Shown piece after piece: positions 35,997-45,308 of a DNA stretch of 64,000 bases. The DNA lies in assembly GCF_019740315.1 (NCBI RefSeq), contig NZ_JAHXZR010000006.1, forward strand, positions 1 to 64,000, written 5' to 3'. Positions within the stretch are counted from its first letter, which is position 1. Every line of letters starts with the position of its first letter. The translations under genes were made by a program, and so were the position numbers. The notes beneath the pieces were generated by a model. It saw only the letters and a list, made by a program, of their open reading frames with translations, had not been told where the DNA came from and did no database searches. Source of the DNA: Oceanobacter mangrovi (lineage in GTDB: Bacteria; Pseudomonadota; Gammaproteobacteria; Pseudomonadales; Oceanobacteraceae).

Positions 35997-36334
35997 CAGT
36001 AAATGTCTTTGAAATCCTTGCTTTCCAGCTGTTCAAGCAGAGATTTTTCTTTTTCCTTGGGTGCTTTTTCTGGCTCAGCAGCTGCGGGCTTCGGTTTTGA
36101 CTGGGCCGCAGTCTTCGACTTCGGCTGGGCAGCTTCTTGCTGTTGCTGCTTGACGGACTCCGCCTTGGCATCCGGATTTTCGGCCAGGAATTTTTCATAA
36201 ACCGAGGCAACGCGGTTTTTGACTCGCTTGCCAGTTTGACGGTCCGCACCAGCTTGCTTCTTGAGCTTGGAGATGCTGCCGGTTTTGACGTTGTGAATAC
36301 GTTTTAGTGAGCGAGTTTTCTTCAGGCGAGTCAT
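35996..36334 (-). CDS. Small lysine-rich protein, 112 aa
   Basis: Start ATG 36334 (MTRLKKTRSLKRIHNVKTGS) is chosen because the protein then begins with a very basic segment; earlier starts lie in intergenic sequence. The first 60 residues are Lys/Arg-rich, a helix at ENPDAKAESVKQQQQEAAQP follows, then an Ala/Lys/Pro linker, and an acidic end (LLEQLESKDFKDIY). It resembles small ribosome-associated or nucleic-acid-binding factors in composition, but I cannot name the family. It is the first gene of the rlmG operon. Confidence 0.6.
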   Translation of the reverse strand: MTRLKKTRSLKRIHNVKTGSISKLKKQAGADRQTGKRVKNRVASVYEKFLAENPDAKAESVKQQQQEAAQPKSKTAAQSKPKPAAAEPEKAPKEKEKSLLEQLESKDFKDIY

Positions 36335-36454
36335 GACAATCGATCCAACAAATTTGGTGGCAAAGTATAGCAACAATCCCATGTTGTTTACATTCATGAC
36401 GCGTGCTGTACTGTGTCGGCAAATTCGACTCAATAGTCAGGAAACAACCTTAAG

Positions 36455-37393
36455 ATGTACCTTCAATCCCTTGTTTTTACTGCAGAAATTATCCTGCCAG
36501 TGTTTTTATTGGCCATTCTTGGCGTGGTTCTGCGCAAGCGCAATATGATTGATGATCACTTTGTCGGGGTTGGATCGAGACTGGTATTTAACCTGACACT
36601 GCCGGTATTGGTGTTTCTGGCCATTTCAAAAATCCGTTTTGACTCCGGCACCCACCTGGGATTGATGGGCTTTGTTGCCGCCTCCATCCTGATCGGTTGG
36701 CTGTTCTGCATTGGCTGGTCGTATTTCTTTCGGGTCGACAATAGCGATCGCTCAGCTTTTGTTCAGGCGGCATTCCGCGGCAATCTCGGCATTGTGGGTA
36801 TTGCTACCGTGGTTTATGCCTTCGGCGAAGAAGGGACTCGCGCCGGCGCACTGGTACTGGCGGTAGGAGTGCCGATGTACAACCTGCTGTCGGTCGTTAC
36901 TCTGGCACAAGGGCAAGGCGTAAACTGGGGTGGTCAAATGATGCTGATCGCCAAAAACCCGTTGATCATTGCCATTGTTGCTGCACTGCCATTCAGCTTT
37001 TTTCAGTGGCATTTACCGACACCCATCCAGAATGCAGCGACCAGTCTCGGTCAGATGACATTGCCATTGGCCTTGATCGGTGTTGGCGGGAGTCTTGATT
37101 TTCAGGCTTTGCGTCGCGCCAACTGGGTCGCCGTTCAGATCAGCTTGCTTAAGTTGCTGATTCTTCCAGGTGCCAGCGTAATCGCTGCCTGGTGGCTTGG
37201 TTTTCGCGGGGTAGACCTTGGTGTGATAGCACTAATGCTGGCCAGCCCAACCGCTGCCGCATCGTTTGTGATGGCGCGTGCCATGGGCGCCAATCACGTA
37301 CTGACAGCCAACACTATCGCTGTGACAACCCTGGCTTCAATGGTGACCATGGGCGGATTTTTTTATGTCTTGAGCGTTATGTCGCTGGTATAG
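36455..37393 (+). CDS. AEC-family (auxin efflux carrier-like) transporter
   Basis: 312 residues with ten transmembrane helices in two repeats. The N-terminus (ILPVFLLAILGVVLRKRNMI followed by VGSRLVFNLTLPVLVFLAIS) and the segment QAAFRGNLGIVGIATVVYAF are typical of the AEC group of carriers, which in bacteria include malonate and other organic acid permeases. The conserved Asn/Pro-containing fold crossover (AASFVMARAMGANHVLTANT) is present. Substrate unknown. Divergent from the rlmG operon; 120 bases separate the two starts. Confidence 0.88.
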   Translation: MYLQSLVFTAEIILPVFLLAILGVVLRKRNMIDDHFVGVGSRLVFNLTLPVLVFLAISKIRFDSGTHLGLMGFVAASILIGWLFCIGWSYFFRVDNSDRSAFVQAAFRGNLGIVGIATVVYAFGEEGTRAGALVLAVGVPMYNLLSVVTLAQGQGVNWGGQMMLIAKNPLIIAIVAALPFSFFQWHLPTPIQNAATSLGQMTLPLALIGVGGSLDFQALRRANWVAVQISLLKLLILPGASVIAAWWLGFRGVDLGVIALMLASPTAAASFVMARAMGANHVLTANTIAVTTLASMVTMGGFFYVLSVMSLV

Positions 37394-37439
37394 TGACGTT
37401 CTTGGGCTTTAAATGACAATTTTTGATGGGTGAGTCTGA

Positions 37440-38372
37440 ATGCCAGAGAAGTACCGCCACATGGTGTACCTGGCGTCCAACATGGATGGCCTTGAGCTGG
37501 AGCGTTACGAGATCCAACGCTTGCTGGCTCGCAATGGAATGATAGACGTAGGCATAGCTTGCCCCCCAGCCGGAGTGAATTACGACTGGAACCTGGTCCG
37601 CCAACAAATTGAAATGGCGGATCTGTTTATTTTGCTGACTGGCGACAGTTATGGCCCGGTGACTCAAACCGGCATTAGCCATCTTCACCGGGAATATGTT
37701 CACGCTCGCACGCTCGACATTCCGGTAATTGGATTTCTGAAAAAGCTTCCCACAGGCAATCTTAATCCGGAGCAATTGCGCCTGAAGGGCTTTTACCAAA
37801 TGGTCACCCAGCAGATCAGTTACAAGCTCTGGCATCTGCGAGACGAGTTGCTCGCCTACGTAAAATCCAATCTGAAAAGCATTCAGCCAACTCTTGGAGT
37901 TGGCTGGAGTCCAGCCGACCCTGTGCCTGAAACTCCGCAGTTGCCAGCACCCAGGCCACAGGCTATTGCCCCGGGCATCAGCGCCAGAGAAAAAATGGAG
38001 CTCTCTCGCAAGGAAGTAAAACTGGTCGTATCGGCCAAGGTTTATGAAGGCGGCAACCTCACCCCGGAAGAAGTCATTCTGCCTGCGCGACTGGATCAGT
38101 TATTCCGCGCATTACAGGGCAGTTTTACCTCATCAACCAGCGAGGATCGTATTCGCGCAGGATTGGAGAGTGTTATTAGCGACACCGTGCGCAAACAACT
38201 TCTGGGTCGACGCCCCTCAGCGCACGCCGTTGACGACATCAAGCTGTCAAAGATCCAGTTCCGGTCAATTCTGGAGTCATGGCAGTTGCTGGGACTGGTA
38301 GAGCACCAGTTTCATTCAGGCAGGGATTTCTGGAAGGCGATACCTGAAGCCAGCAGGGCAGGTACCGCCTGA
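37440..38372 (+). CDS. DUF4062 domain protein with C-terminal extension
   Basis: 310 residues. The N-terminal 130 resemble DUF4062: HMVYLASNMDGLELERYEIQ, then VRQQIEMADLFILLTGDSYG and GISHLHREYVHARTLDIPVI, i.e. a flavodoxin-like sensor fold related in pattern to TIR/SLOG-type domains. A proline-rich linker (about 155-175) leads to a C-terminal half (KMELSRKEVKLVVSAKVYEG onward; SKIQFRSILESWQLLGLVEH) with a helical, winged-helix-like look. The architecture suggests a sensor plus nucleic-acid or protein-binding output. ATG 37440, 46 bases after the AEC transporter. Function unknown. Confidence 0.75.
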   Translation: MPEKYRHMVYLASNMDGLELERYEIQRLLARNGMIDVGIACPPAGVNYDWNLVRQQIEMADLFILLTGDSYGPVTQTGISHLHREYVHARTLDIPVIGFLKKLPTGNLNPEQLRLKGFYQMVTQQISYKLWHLRDELLAYVKSNLKSIQPTLGVGWSPADPVPETPQLPAPRPQAIAPGISAREKMELSRKEVKLVVSAKVYEGGNLTPEEVILPARLDQLFRALQGSFTSSTSEDRIRAGLESVISDTVRKQLLGRRPSAHAVDDIKLSKIQFRSILESWQLLGLVEHQFHSGRDFWKAIPEASRAGTA

Positions 38373-38390
38373 GACGGCTGCTGCCGCTGA

Positions 38391-38735
38391 TCATTTACTG
38401 CCGGAAAGTGCAATCCCGAGCAGTGACTGCTTTTGTTCCCACTCATCTTTCATGCTGTCGCACACCGTGCTGCACAAATCGAAGACGAACGGCGTTCCAA
38501 TGCTGAAATAAGCCATATTGCCTTCCTGGCGACGCTTTACCATACCCTGGGTTTTCAGTGTAGAGAGGTGCTTGGACACGTTTGGCTGCGAAGCCCCGGT
38601 GGCCTCAACCAGCTGGGTTACAGATTTTTCACCGGCCTGCAAATGATGCAGGATCTTCAAACGCATGGGATCTGACAACAAACGAAAGCGCTGGGCGATT
38701 AACTCCAGCATTTCATCAGACAGGTTTTCTGGCAT
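38391..38735 (-). CDS. ArsR-family transcriptional regulator
   Basis: 114 residues forming one winged helix: RFRLLSDPMRLKILHHLQAG, then VTQLVEATGASQPNVSKHLS as recognition helix and MVKRRQEGNMAYFSIGTP as wing. Two cysteines near the C-terminus (DLCSTVCDS) could bind a metal or sense redox, but the classical ArsR ELCVCDL motif is missing. Probable dimeric repressor. It is isolated between the DUF4062 and EEP hydrolase genes, so its targets cannot be told from context. The upstream region (38736-38829) is AT-rich and may contain its operator. Confidence 0.85.
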   Translation of the reverse strand: MPENLSDEMLELIAQRFRLLSDPMRLKILHHLQAGEKSVTQLVEATGASQPNVSKHLSTLKTQGMVKRRQEGNMAYFSIGTPFVFDLCSTVCDSMKDEWEQKQSLLGIALSGSK

Positions 38736-38829
38736 GACTTTCTCCTGAATTTCAAGCCAGTTTACCTCAAATCAAAATATTCCATCCTATTCATATAGGC
38801 ATTTTTAGAAATTTTTATTTATAAGCTTA

Positions 38830-39921
38830 TTACTTGGATGTTTTTGATTTATCAGTAAAAACCGCAATCAGCGGCAAATGATCCGATAGTCGAGAGGCGG
38901 CAGCACTCTGATCAACTTCGGCATTCAGACGCTCAAGCTGACGACTGTAAAACAGATAGTCAATGGTACGGTCCGGGCCAGACACATCAGGATCGTTAGG
39001 GTAGTGGGTGTACCAGCTTGCTGGTGTAACCAGTACTTCCGCCAGTGATGGCACTGAAGGCCAGTGCAGCAAAGGCTCCAGCTCCGTTTGCGGGTCATAC
39101 AGATATTGTTGCGAGGCCTGCAGATGGGCGTATTGTCCGGGCATCAGCAAATTCAGGTCGCCACCAAAGACAAAAGGCAGTCGGGCATTGTCATAACCAG
39201 ACAATAGCCCGGCAGCCATCAAGGCCTGGCGCTGCATCGTATCCGACCCCTGAGCAAAAGCATCAAAGTGAGTATTAATCAAATGCCAGGGAGTACCGGA
39301 AGAAGTCGGCAGTTCAACATCCAGCAAAGCTCGCTTCAGATAAAACTGACTGGAAACCCAATCCATTGGCGGCTGCGGCAATTGATAGCGCACAGGTTTT
39401 TCAAGTCGGTAGCGCGACAAGGTCACCAGCTTCATGCCAACACTACCCATAATTCGCGGGTGAGGAATGAAATCAGCCTTCCAGTACCAGGCTGACGCCT
39501 GGCATGGATACATTGCAGAGGGCAACAAATCCATCAACGCCGCTAACTGATCCCGATGATCTGTCGCTGCTGCGCCGTCATGAACTTCCTGCAGCAATAC
39601 AACATCTGGATGGTGCCGCTGAATCAGCCCTGCAATGCCCTTGAGCGTGGCAGCTATATCCTTCGCAGCCGGGCGATCGTCCGGCCCGGCATTATTGGGC
39701 AGGTCGTAATAGAAAACGTAGTTTTTACCCGCAAAAAACTGCACGTTGTAGCTCATTACCTTGAGCGGCTGCTGATGATCAAAAACCGGTGCGTCGAGCG
39801 AGCACTCGATATCAGCCACTTGTTCCGGTGCCGGATGCCAGGTGCTCAGCCAAACCCAGGCAAAAAAGCCTGCAACCACAGTCGTCAACGCCAATAAAAT
39901 GACTAACACGATCTTTTTCAT
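38830..39921 (-). CDS. Endonuclease/exonuclease/phosphatase-family protein, membrane-anchored
   Basis: 363 residues. A single N-terminal transmembrane helix (VLVILLALTTVVAGFFAWVW) places the catalytic domain in the periplasm. The EEP fold is clear: MSYNVQFFAGKNYVFY, LLQEVHDGAAATD with the metal-binding Glu, INTHFDAFAQGSD, FGGDLNLLMPG with the Asp/Asn pair and the terminal LSDHLPLIAVF. Members act on nucleic acids, phosphoinositides or sphingomyelin; here the substrate is unknown. Its start is 112 bases from the divergent apbE start, where nqrF would stand in P. aeruginosa. Confidence 0.85.
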   Translation of the reverse strand: MKKIVLVILLALTTVVAGFFAWVWLSTWHPAPEQVADIECSLDAPVFDHQQPLKVMSYNVQFFAGKNYVFYYDLPNNAGPDDRPAAKDIAATLKGIAGLIQRHHPDVVLLQEVHDGAAATDHRDQLAALMDLLPSAMYPCQASAWYWKADFIPHPRIMGSVGMKLVTLSRYRLEKPVRYQLPQPPMDWVSSQFYLKRALLDVELPTSSGTPWHLINTHFDAFAQGSDTMQRQALMAAGLLSGYDNARLPFVFGGDLNLLMPGQYAHLQASQQYLYDPQTELEPLLHWPSVPSLAEVLVTPASWYTHYPNDPDVSGPDRTIDYLFYSRQLERLNAEVDQSAAASRLSDHLPLIAVFTDKSKTSK

Positions 39922-40033
39922 GCAATTCCCTGATTTTATTAATCATGGCGATTCGAAAAACGGACTTTATCACCCGCCGGCGATGATTATCAGGGATCTT
40001 GGCTGTATACTGGCGCGCCATCAAGGGGGATTC

Positions 40034-41065
40034 ATGCCTAAGCACCTTATACTCGCCTTTTCGTTTCTTTTTATCCTGACGGCTTGCTCAAAAGAGCCTG
40101 AAGTTGTTCGTATATCCGGCCCCACCATGGGCACCCAATACCACGTTAGCTGGGTCGGTGACGAGTCCAGCGCAGAAGCCATTCAGGCTGACATCGATGC
40201 CCTGCTGGTGCAGGTCAACAAGTCGATGTCGACGTATGACCCACAATCCGAACTATCGCTGCTGAATCAGCAAAAACAAGCCATTGATCAAACCATCTCA
40301 GCCGGACTGGCGGATGTATTGACCGAGGCCCTGGAAGTCAATCACAAATCTGAAGGCCTGTTTGACGTCACCGTCGGCCCGCTGGTTAATGCCTGGGGAT
40401 TCGGCCCAGGCAAGCACCTCGACGAACGCCTGCCACAGAATGAAGTGGATGATCTGCTGACCCAAATTGGCTCCGACCACATTCATCTGAACGGCCAGCA
40501 ACTGCAATCGGATATTCCGCTCTATATCGACCTGTCAGCTATTGCCAAGGGCTGGGGCGTTGATCAGGTTGCCGAGTTGCTGGTCAGCAAGGGCATCAAT
40601 TCCTACCTGGTTGAAATTGGCGGCGAGCTGCGTATTGCAGGCAACAAGCCCGACGGGGCCAGCTGGCGCATTGCCATCGAGCGACCAACCAGCGAAGTTT
40701 CCGACCGTCAGGTACAACTGATTCTGGAGCCCGGCCAGGCAGGTGTTGCCACCTCTGGCGACTACCGCAATTACTTCGAAGAGAATGGCGTGCGCTATTC
40801 TCACACTATCAACCCCAAAACCGGCTATCCGATCACCCATCGACTGGCATCTGTCACCGTGATTGCCGACAAATGCTCAATGGCCGACGCCTGGGCGACT
40901 GCCCTGAATGTGGCGGGCCCGGAATTGGCGATGGAATTAGCCAATCAAAACAAACTGGCAGCGTTTATTATTGTCCGTACAGATACGGGCTTTAGCGAGG
41001 CCGCATCCGACGAATTCAAACGCCGTTTCCCGGGAGCACTGGAACAAGCGGCAGCAGGAGATTGA
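40034..41065 (+). CDS. apbE: FAD:protein FMN transferase ApbE
   Basis: 343-residue lipoprotein (lipobox LTAC, FILTACSKEP) on the periplasmic side. It attaches FMN covalently to threonine of target proteins, classically NqrB/NqrC. Family motifs: SGPTMGTQYHVSWVGDE, MSTYDPQSELSLLNQ, LSAIAKGWGVDQVA, YLVEIGGELRIAG and the metal-site segment DKCSMADAWATALNVAG. ATG 40034 with GGGGG four to eight bases upstream is used; the open frame reaching 39842 overlaps the neighbouring gene. nqrM follows after one base. Confidence 0.95.
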   Translation: MPKHLILAFSFLFILTACSKEPEVVRISGPTMGTQYHVSWVGDESSAEAIQADIDALLVQVNKSMSTYDPQSELSLLNQQKQAIDQTISAGLADVLTEALEVNHKSEGLFDVTVGPLVNAWGFGPGKHLDERLPQNEVDDLLTQIGSDHIHLNGQQLQSDIPLYIDLSAIAKGWGVDQVAELLVSKGINSYLVEIGGELRIAGNKPDGASWRIAIERPTSEVSDRQVQLILEPGQAGVATSGDYRNYFEENGVRYSHTINPKTGYPITHRLASVTVIADKCSMADAWATALNVAGPELAMELANQNKLAAFIIVRTDTGFSEAASDEFKRRFPGALEQAAAGD

Positions 41066-41066
41066 T

Positions 41067-41306
41067 ATGACCATGTTTCTGGTGGCATTTGGTGCCATGT
41101 TGTTGATTGTGGCCGGCATGGCGATTGGCGTCATTATGGGCCGCAAGCCAATTAGCGGATCATGCGGGGGTATGTCTGCGATTGGTATGGACGTCGCTTG
41201 TGACATCTGCGGCGGCGACAAGAACAAGTGCAAAACCGAAAGTGAAATTGCAGCCAAGAAGTCCAAGAATGCCGACTTCTACGACGCGACCTCAGGTAAG
41301 CGTTAA
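41067..41306 (+). CDS. nqrM: Na+-NQR maturation protein NqrM
   Basis: 79 residues with one N-terminal transmembrane helix and four conserved cysteines (SCGGM, then ACDICGGDKNKC). NqrM (DUF539) delivers iron for assembly of the 2Fe-2S/Fe site of the Na+-translocating NADH:quinone oxidoreductase. ATG 41067 lies two bases after the apbE stop and AGGAG is within the end of apbE, so the pair is co-translated. nqrA-F are not in this window; sthA follows after 59 bases. Confidence 0.95.
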   Translation: MTMFLVAFGAMLLIVAGMAIGVIMGRKPISGSCGGMSAIGMDVACDICGGDKNKCKTESEIAAKKSKNADFYDATSGKR

Positions 41307-41365
41307 GTTACTGCAAGCAATAACCAAAAAAATTCAGAAGAACACTCAGACTGGAGATGGAGTAA

Positions 41366-42757
41366 ATGGCTGATTACCGCTACGACGTAGTCATCATTGG
41401 GGCAGGGCCTGCGGGTGAAGGCGCTGCCATGAATGCGGCAAAACACGGCAAAAAAGTGGCTGTGATTGAAGACAAGAAACTGGTCGGCGGTAACTGTACC
41501 CATCTGGGCACCATTCCATCCAAGGCACTGCGTCACGCGGTCAAACAGATCATCCAGTTCAACACCAACAACATGTTCCGTGAAATTGGTGAACCGCGCT
41601 GGTTCTCTTTCCCGCAGGTGCTGCAGAGCGCCGAGAAGGTGATTGGCAAGCAGGTCAAGATGCGTACCGAATACTACGGTCGCAATCGCATCACGGTTTA
41701 CACCGGCAAAGCCCGTTTTGCCGATGCCAACGCCGTTGATGTTTATCAGGGCAACATGAGTAATACCCGCTTGCATGCCAAGGAAATTGTCATCGCAACC
41801 GGTTCCAGCCCATGGCGCCCAAGCAACATCGATTTCAACCACCCGCGCATTTACGACTCCGACACCATTCTGAAGCTGGAACACACGCCGCGCACCATCA
41901 TCATCTATGGCGCTGGTGTTGTTGGTTGCGAATACGCGTCGATCTTCTCTGGCCTCGGTGTAAAGGTAGACCTGATTCACCCGGGCGACCGTTTACTGAA
42001 CTTCCTTGATGACGAAATCTCTGATGCGCTCAGCTACCACCTGCGCGACAAGGGTGCACTGATTCGCCACAGCGAGCAGTTCGACTCCGTCGAAGCTAAC
42101 GACCGTTATGTCACCATGACCATGGCGTCCGGTAAAAAGGTCAAGGCTGACGCCTTCCTGTGGGCTGCTGGCCGCAGTGGCAACACTGCCAATCTGGGAC
42201 TGGAAAATGTTGGTATCGAAACCAACTCCCGCGGCCAGATTGATGTCGATAAAGAATACCGCACCTGCGTCCAGAATATTTACGCCATTGGTGATGTGAT
42301 TGGCTGGCCAGCTCTGGCATCTGCGGCGTACGACCAGGGTCGTGCGGCGGCTTCCGTGATTGCCTGTCCGTCCGACTTCCACTATGTGGATTCCGTACCG
42401 ACCGGTATTTACACCATTCCAGAGATCAGCTCGGTTGGTAAAACCGAACGTCAATTGACGGAAGAAAAGGTGCCTTACGAAGTTGGCCAGGCGTTCTTCA
42501 AGAACATTGCCCGCGCCCAGATCACTGGCGAAGGGGTTGGCATGCTGAAGTTGCTGTTCCATCGCCAGACGCTGGAAATCCTTGGCATTCACTGCTTTGG
42601 TGACCAGGCCGCCGAGATTGTGCACATCGGCCAGGCCATCATGAACCAGCAGGGCGAAGGCAACACCATGCGTTACTTCGTCAACAACACCTTCAACTAC
42701 CCAACCATGGCGGAAGCCTACCGGGTCGCAGCGTTGAATGGTCTGAACCGTCTGTAA
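41366..42757 (+). CDS. sthA: Soluble pyridine nucleotide transhydrogenase
   Basis: 463-residue flavoprotein that transfers hydride between NADPH and NAD+, helping to dispose of excess NADPH. It belongs to the disulfide oxidoreductase fold, but its active-site region reads [18 protein letters not shown] with only one of the redox cysteines, as in SthA. FAD ([18 protein letters not shown]) and NAD(P) ([20 protein letters not shown]) Rossmann motifs and the dimer-domain [15 protein letters not shown] are present. Start ATG 41366 has GGAGATGGAG upstream. A strong terminator follows. Confidence 0.97.
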   Translation: MADYRYDVVIIGAGPAGEGAAMNAAKHGKKVAVIEDKKLVGGNCTHLGTIPSKALRHAVKQIIQFNTNNMFREIGEPRWFSFPQVLQSAEKVIGKQVKMRTEYYGRNRITVYTGKARFADANAVDVYQGNMSNTRLHAKEIVIATGSSPWRPSNIDFNHPRIYDSDTILKLEHTPRTIIIYGAGVVGCEYASIFSGLGVKVDLIHPGDRLLNFLDDEISDALSYHLRDKGALIRHSEQFDSVEANDRYVTMTMASGKKVKADAFLWAAGRSGNTANLGLENVGIETNSRGQIDVDKEYRTCVQNIYAIGDVIGWPALASAAYDQGRAAASVIACPSDFHYVDSVPTGIYTIPEISSVGKTERQLTEEKVPYEVGQAFFKNIARAQITGEGVGMLKLLFHRQTLEILGIHCFGDQAAEIVHIGQAIMNQQGEGNTMRYFVNNTFNYPTMAEAYRVAALNGLNRL

Positions 42758-42803
42758 CTGAAGATGGAGAGTCGCCTGTCTCAGGCGACTCCGCAGCCAT
42801 CAT

Positions 42804-42830
42804 AAAAAAGGCCGCATCAGCGGCCTTTTT
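42804..42830. terminator. Bidirectional rho-independent terminator
   Basis: AAAAAGGCCGC and GCGGCCTTTTT pair around an ATCA loop between the convergent sthA and thiI genes. Confidence 0.93.
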
Positions 42831-42852
42831 GTTATGCAAGGTTGCCTGGAAG

Positions 42853-44334
42853 TCAGGCCGCTCCATCCCGATATACGCCAAACACACCGGCGTGTTTCTG
42901 ATTCAAATGGTGCGCGTGAATCTTGCTCATGGTACCTTTCTGGCAGTACAGCAGATAGCGCTGCGCCCCGGAAACGTCCAGCTCAGCCAGACGACTGTCC
43001 AGTTCATAGAAAGGAATAGCCAGCACCTTGTTGTTGGCGAACTGCAGCTCAGCGCCTTCCAATTCACCCGGATGACGGATGTCGATAATTACATCGGAAA
43101 GAGCCGGGGTATTTAACTGCACCACATCCTCAAGACCGGTTTCAGCTTCGGCCAGAACTTCGTCGATTCGTTGAATCCTTGCGTTGGCCAGGGCATTTTC
43201 CAGCACCTGCATATCGAACGCCTGTTCGGCTTTTTCGGTTTTGACCAGATCACCCTGGGTCAGCGGGTTAACAGAAATCACCCCGCAATATTCCGGCATA
43301 CTGGCAGCAAAGGCTTCAGTGCCTATGCGACGCGAAATCGCAATGATGTCCTGCTTGTCCATGGTGGACAGCGGACGCAGCACCATACAGTCGGCCGCAC
43401 GATCAATGATCGCCAGATTGGAAATGGTCTGGCTGGCAACTTGTGCAACCGCTTCGCCGGTAGCAATCGCATGCACATTCATACGAGAGGCAACCCGCGA
43501 GGCCGCACGCATCATCATACGTTTCAGCACCACGCCCATCTGGCCGTCATCGACGTTGGTGAGGATTTCAGTGACCACATCCTCAAACGGCACAGTGACA
43601 AACTTCACCCGATGACTTTCACCGTAGAGCGACCATATGTAATGAGCGACTTGCTTGACGCCAATTTCATGCGCGCTGCCACCCAGATTGAAAAAGCAGA
43701 AATGGGTTTTGAGGCCGCGACGGGTCAGCAAATAGCTGGCAACAGTTGAGTCATAACCGCCGGAAATCAGCGACATAATCTCGCCCTGACTGCCCAGCGG
43801 AAAACCACCCAAACCCTGAATACGATGCTTGACCACATGCACCTTGTCGTTGCGAATTTCGACATTCACAACCACATCCGGATTTTTAAGTGACACCCCG
43901 GCTGCTTCCGTTTCCTTCAGCAGACCACCACCCATGTAGATTTCAGCCTGATGGGAGGTGAAGTCATGATTGCCCGCACGCTTGACCCGCACACAAAAGG
44001 TTTTTCCCTTGATAACATCGCGATTGGCTTCACGCACCAATTGATAGGCCTGATCCAGGGTCTCGAACGGGTGTTCGTCGATTTCCAGCGAATAACCAAT
44101 ACCCGGCGTATGCGACAGAATCTGAACCATCCGGCGATGGACGGTCTCAGGGTCAGAGTCTTCGGTCACATTGACGGCAATCACCAGACTGTCCCAGCGG
44201 TCCTGCACGTCAGCAGACACATCATGCTTGCGACACAGATTGCGCAAGTTGGCGCGCAGGATTTTGGTCATCTGCTTGCGCACTGACTTGGATTTGATAG
44301 TAATTTCGGGGAACAGCTTGATGACGAACTTCAT
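42853..44334 (-). CDS. thiI: tRNA 4-thiouridine synthetase ThiI with rhodanese domain
   Basis: 493 residues, the long form. Order: N-terminal ferredoxin-like domain, THUMP domain (about 60-165), PP-loop ATPase domain (MSLISGGYDSTVASYLL near 185) and a C-terminal rhodanese domain with the persulfide cysteine in YLLYCQKGTMSKIH. The second essential cysteine is in MPEYCGVIS. ThiI makes s4U8 in tRNA, a near-UV sensor, and in long forms helps thiazole synthesis for thiamine. ATG 44334 fits the family start (MKFVIKLFPEITIKSKSVRK). Confidence 0.95.
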   Translation of the reverse strand: MKFVIKLFPEITIKSKSVRKQMTKILRANLRNLCRKHDVSADVQDRWDSLVIAVNVTEDSDPETVHRRMVQILSHTPGIGYSLEIDEHPFETLDQAYQLVREANRDVIKGKTFCVRVKRAGNHDFTSHQAEIYMGGGLLKETEAAGVSLKNPDVVVNVEIRNDKVHVVKHRIQGLGGFPLGSQGEIMSLISGGYDSTVASYLLTRRGLKTHFCFFNLGGSAHEIGVKQVAHYIWSLYGESHRVKFVTVPFEDVVTEILTNVDDGQMGVVLKRMMMRAASRVASRMNVHAIATGEAVAQVASQTISNLAIIDRAADCMVLRPLSTMDKQDIIAISRRIGTEAFAASMPEYCGVISVNPLTQGDLVKTEKAEQAFDMQVLENALANARIQRIDEVLAEAETGLEDVVQLNTPALSDVIIDIRHPGELEGAELQFANNKVLAIPFYELDSRLAELDVSGAQRYLLYCQKGTMSKIHAHHLNQKHAGVFGVYRDGAA

Positions 44335-44546
44335 GAGATTCTTACGGAGGATAGGGGCAAAGGGAAGCGATTATAACCCAGGTCATCAAAGGGTTCACTC
44401 GAACTGGTGTAAGGTGATGCCAATTGGGTCAGTCATGCCAAATCGAGACAACCGAAACAAGAAAGCTGGACTCATTAACCGTGTTGTCATATCAAGATAG
44501 CAAGCTAAGTTTGACCATAGCCGAAAGAGCAAAAGGAGTGGATAGT

Positions 44547-45293
44547 ATGTCTAAACGCGTTGCATTGGTTACCGGTGGAACCGGGGGAATTGGTACTGCG
44601 ATTTGCAAGAAACTGCATGACGACGGTTACCAGGTAGTGGCAGGGTATTACTCAGGCGGCAAGCATGAGAAAGCCCAGGCTTGGCAGGCTGAACTGGCCG
44701 CAGAAGGCTATGATATTGCGCTGGGATTCGGCAACATCACCGACTGGGAATCCTGTGAAGCTTGTATCGATAATATTCGCAAGGATTTCGGCCCGGTCGA
44801 CATTCTGGTCAACAACGGCGGTATCACCCGTGATACCACGTTGCGTAAAATGAGTCCTGAGATGTGGCATGACGTCATCGCCACCAACCTGACTTCCGTG
44901 TTCTTTATGACCCGCTTGGTGATTAACGACATGCTGGAGAAGAAGTGGGGGCGCATCGTCAACATTTCATCTATCAATGGTGAGAAAGGCCAATTCGGTC
45001 AGGCCAACTATTCTGCTGCCAAGGCAGGTATGTACGGTTTCACCAAAGCAGTTGCCCAGGAAGTTGCTTCCAAAGGCATCACTGTGAACACGGTTTCTCC
45101 TGGCTACATTGCAACCAGCATGATCATGGATGTACCAGAAGAGATTCGTGAAGGCATTCGAAAGTCTATTCCGGTTGGCCGTTTTGGCGAACCTGAAGAG
45201 ATCGCTCGTGTCGTCAGCTTCCTGGCTTCCGAGGAAAACGGTTTCATTACAGGTGCAAACATTTCTGCCAACGGCGGTCAGTATATGCACTAA
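44547..45293 (+). CDS. phaB: Acetoacetyl-CoA reductase
   Basis: 248-residue short-chain dehydrogenase. NADP site TGGTGGIGTAICKKL, active-site Ser/Tyr/Lys in NISSINGEKGQFGQANYSAAKAG (Tyr about 150, Lys about 154). The INGEKGQFGQ stretch and the VDILVNNGGITRDTTLRKMS segment are characteristic of PhaB rather than FabG. It makes (R)-3-hydroxybutyryl-CoA for polyhydroxybutyrate. Start ATG 44547 has AAAGGAG at nine bases. No phaA or phaC is adjacent, so the pathway genes are scattered. Confidence 0.92.
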   Translation: MSKRVALVTGGTGGIGTAICKKLHDDGYQVVAGYYSGGKHEKAQAWQAELAAEGYDIALGFGNITDWESCEACIDNIRKDFGPVDILVNNGGITRDTTLRKMSPEMWHDVIATNLTSVFFMTRLVINDMLEKKWGRIVNISSINGEKGQFGQANYSAAKAGMYGFTKAVAQEVASKGITVNTVSPGYIATSMIMDVPEEIREGIRKSIPVGRFGEPEEIARVVSFLASEENGFITGANISANGGQYMH

Positions 45294-45308
45294 CAGCTGT
45301 TAGCCGGA

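Noticed and set aside
42853-44334. Nonfunctional thiI lacking the rhodanese cysteine
   Set aside because: The rhodanese Cys is present in the YCQKG motif and the full long form is intact.
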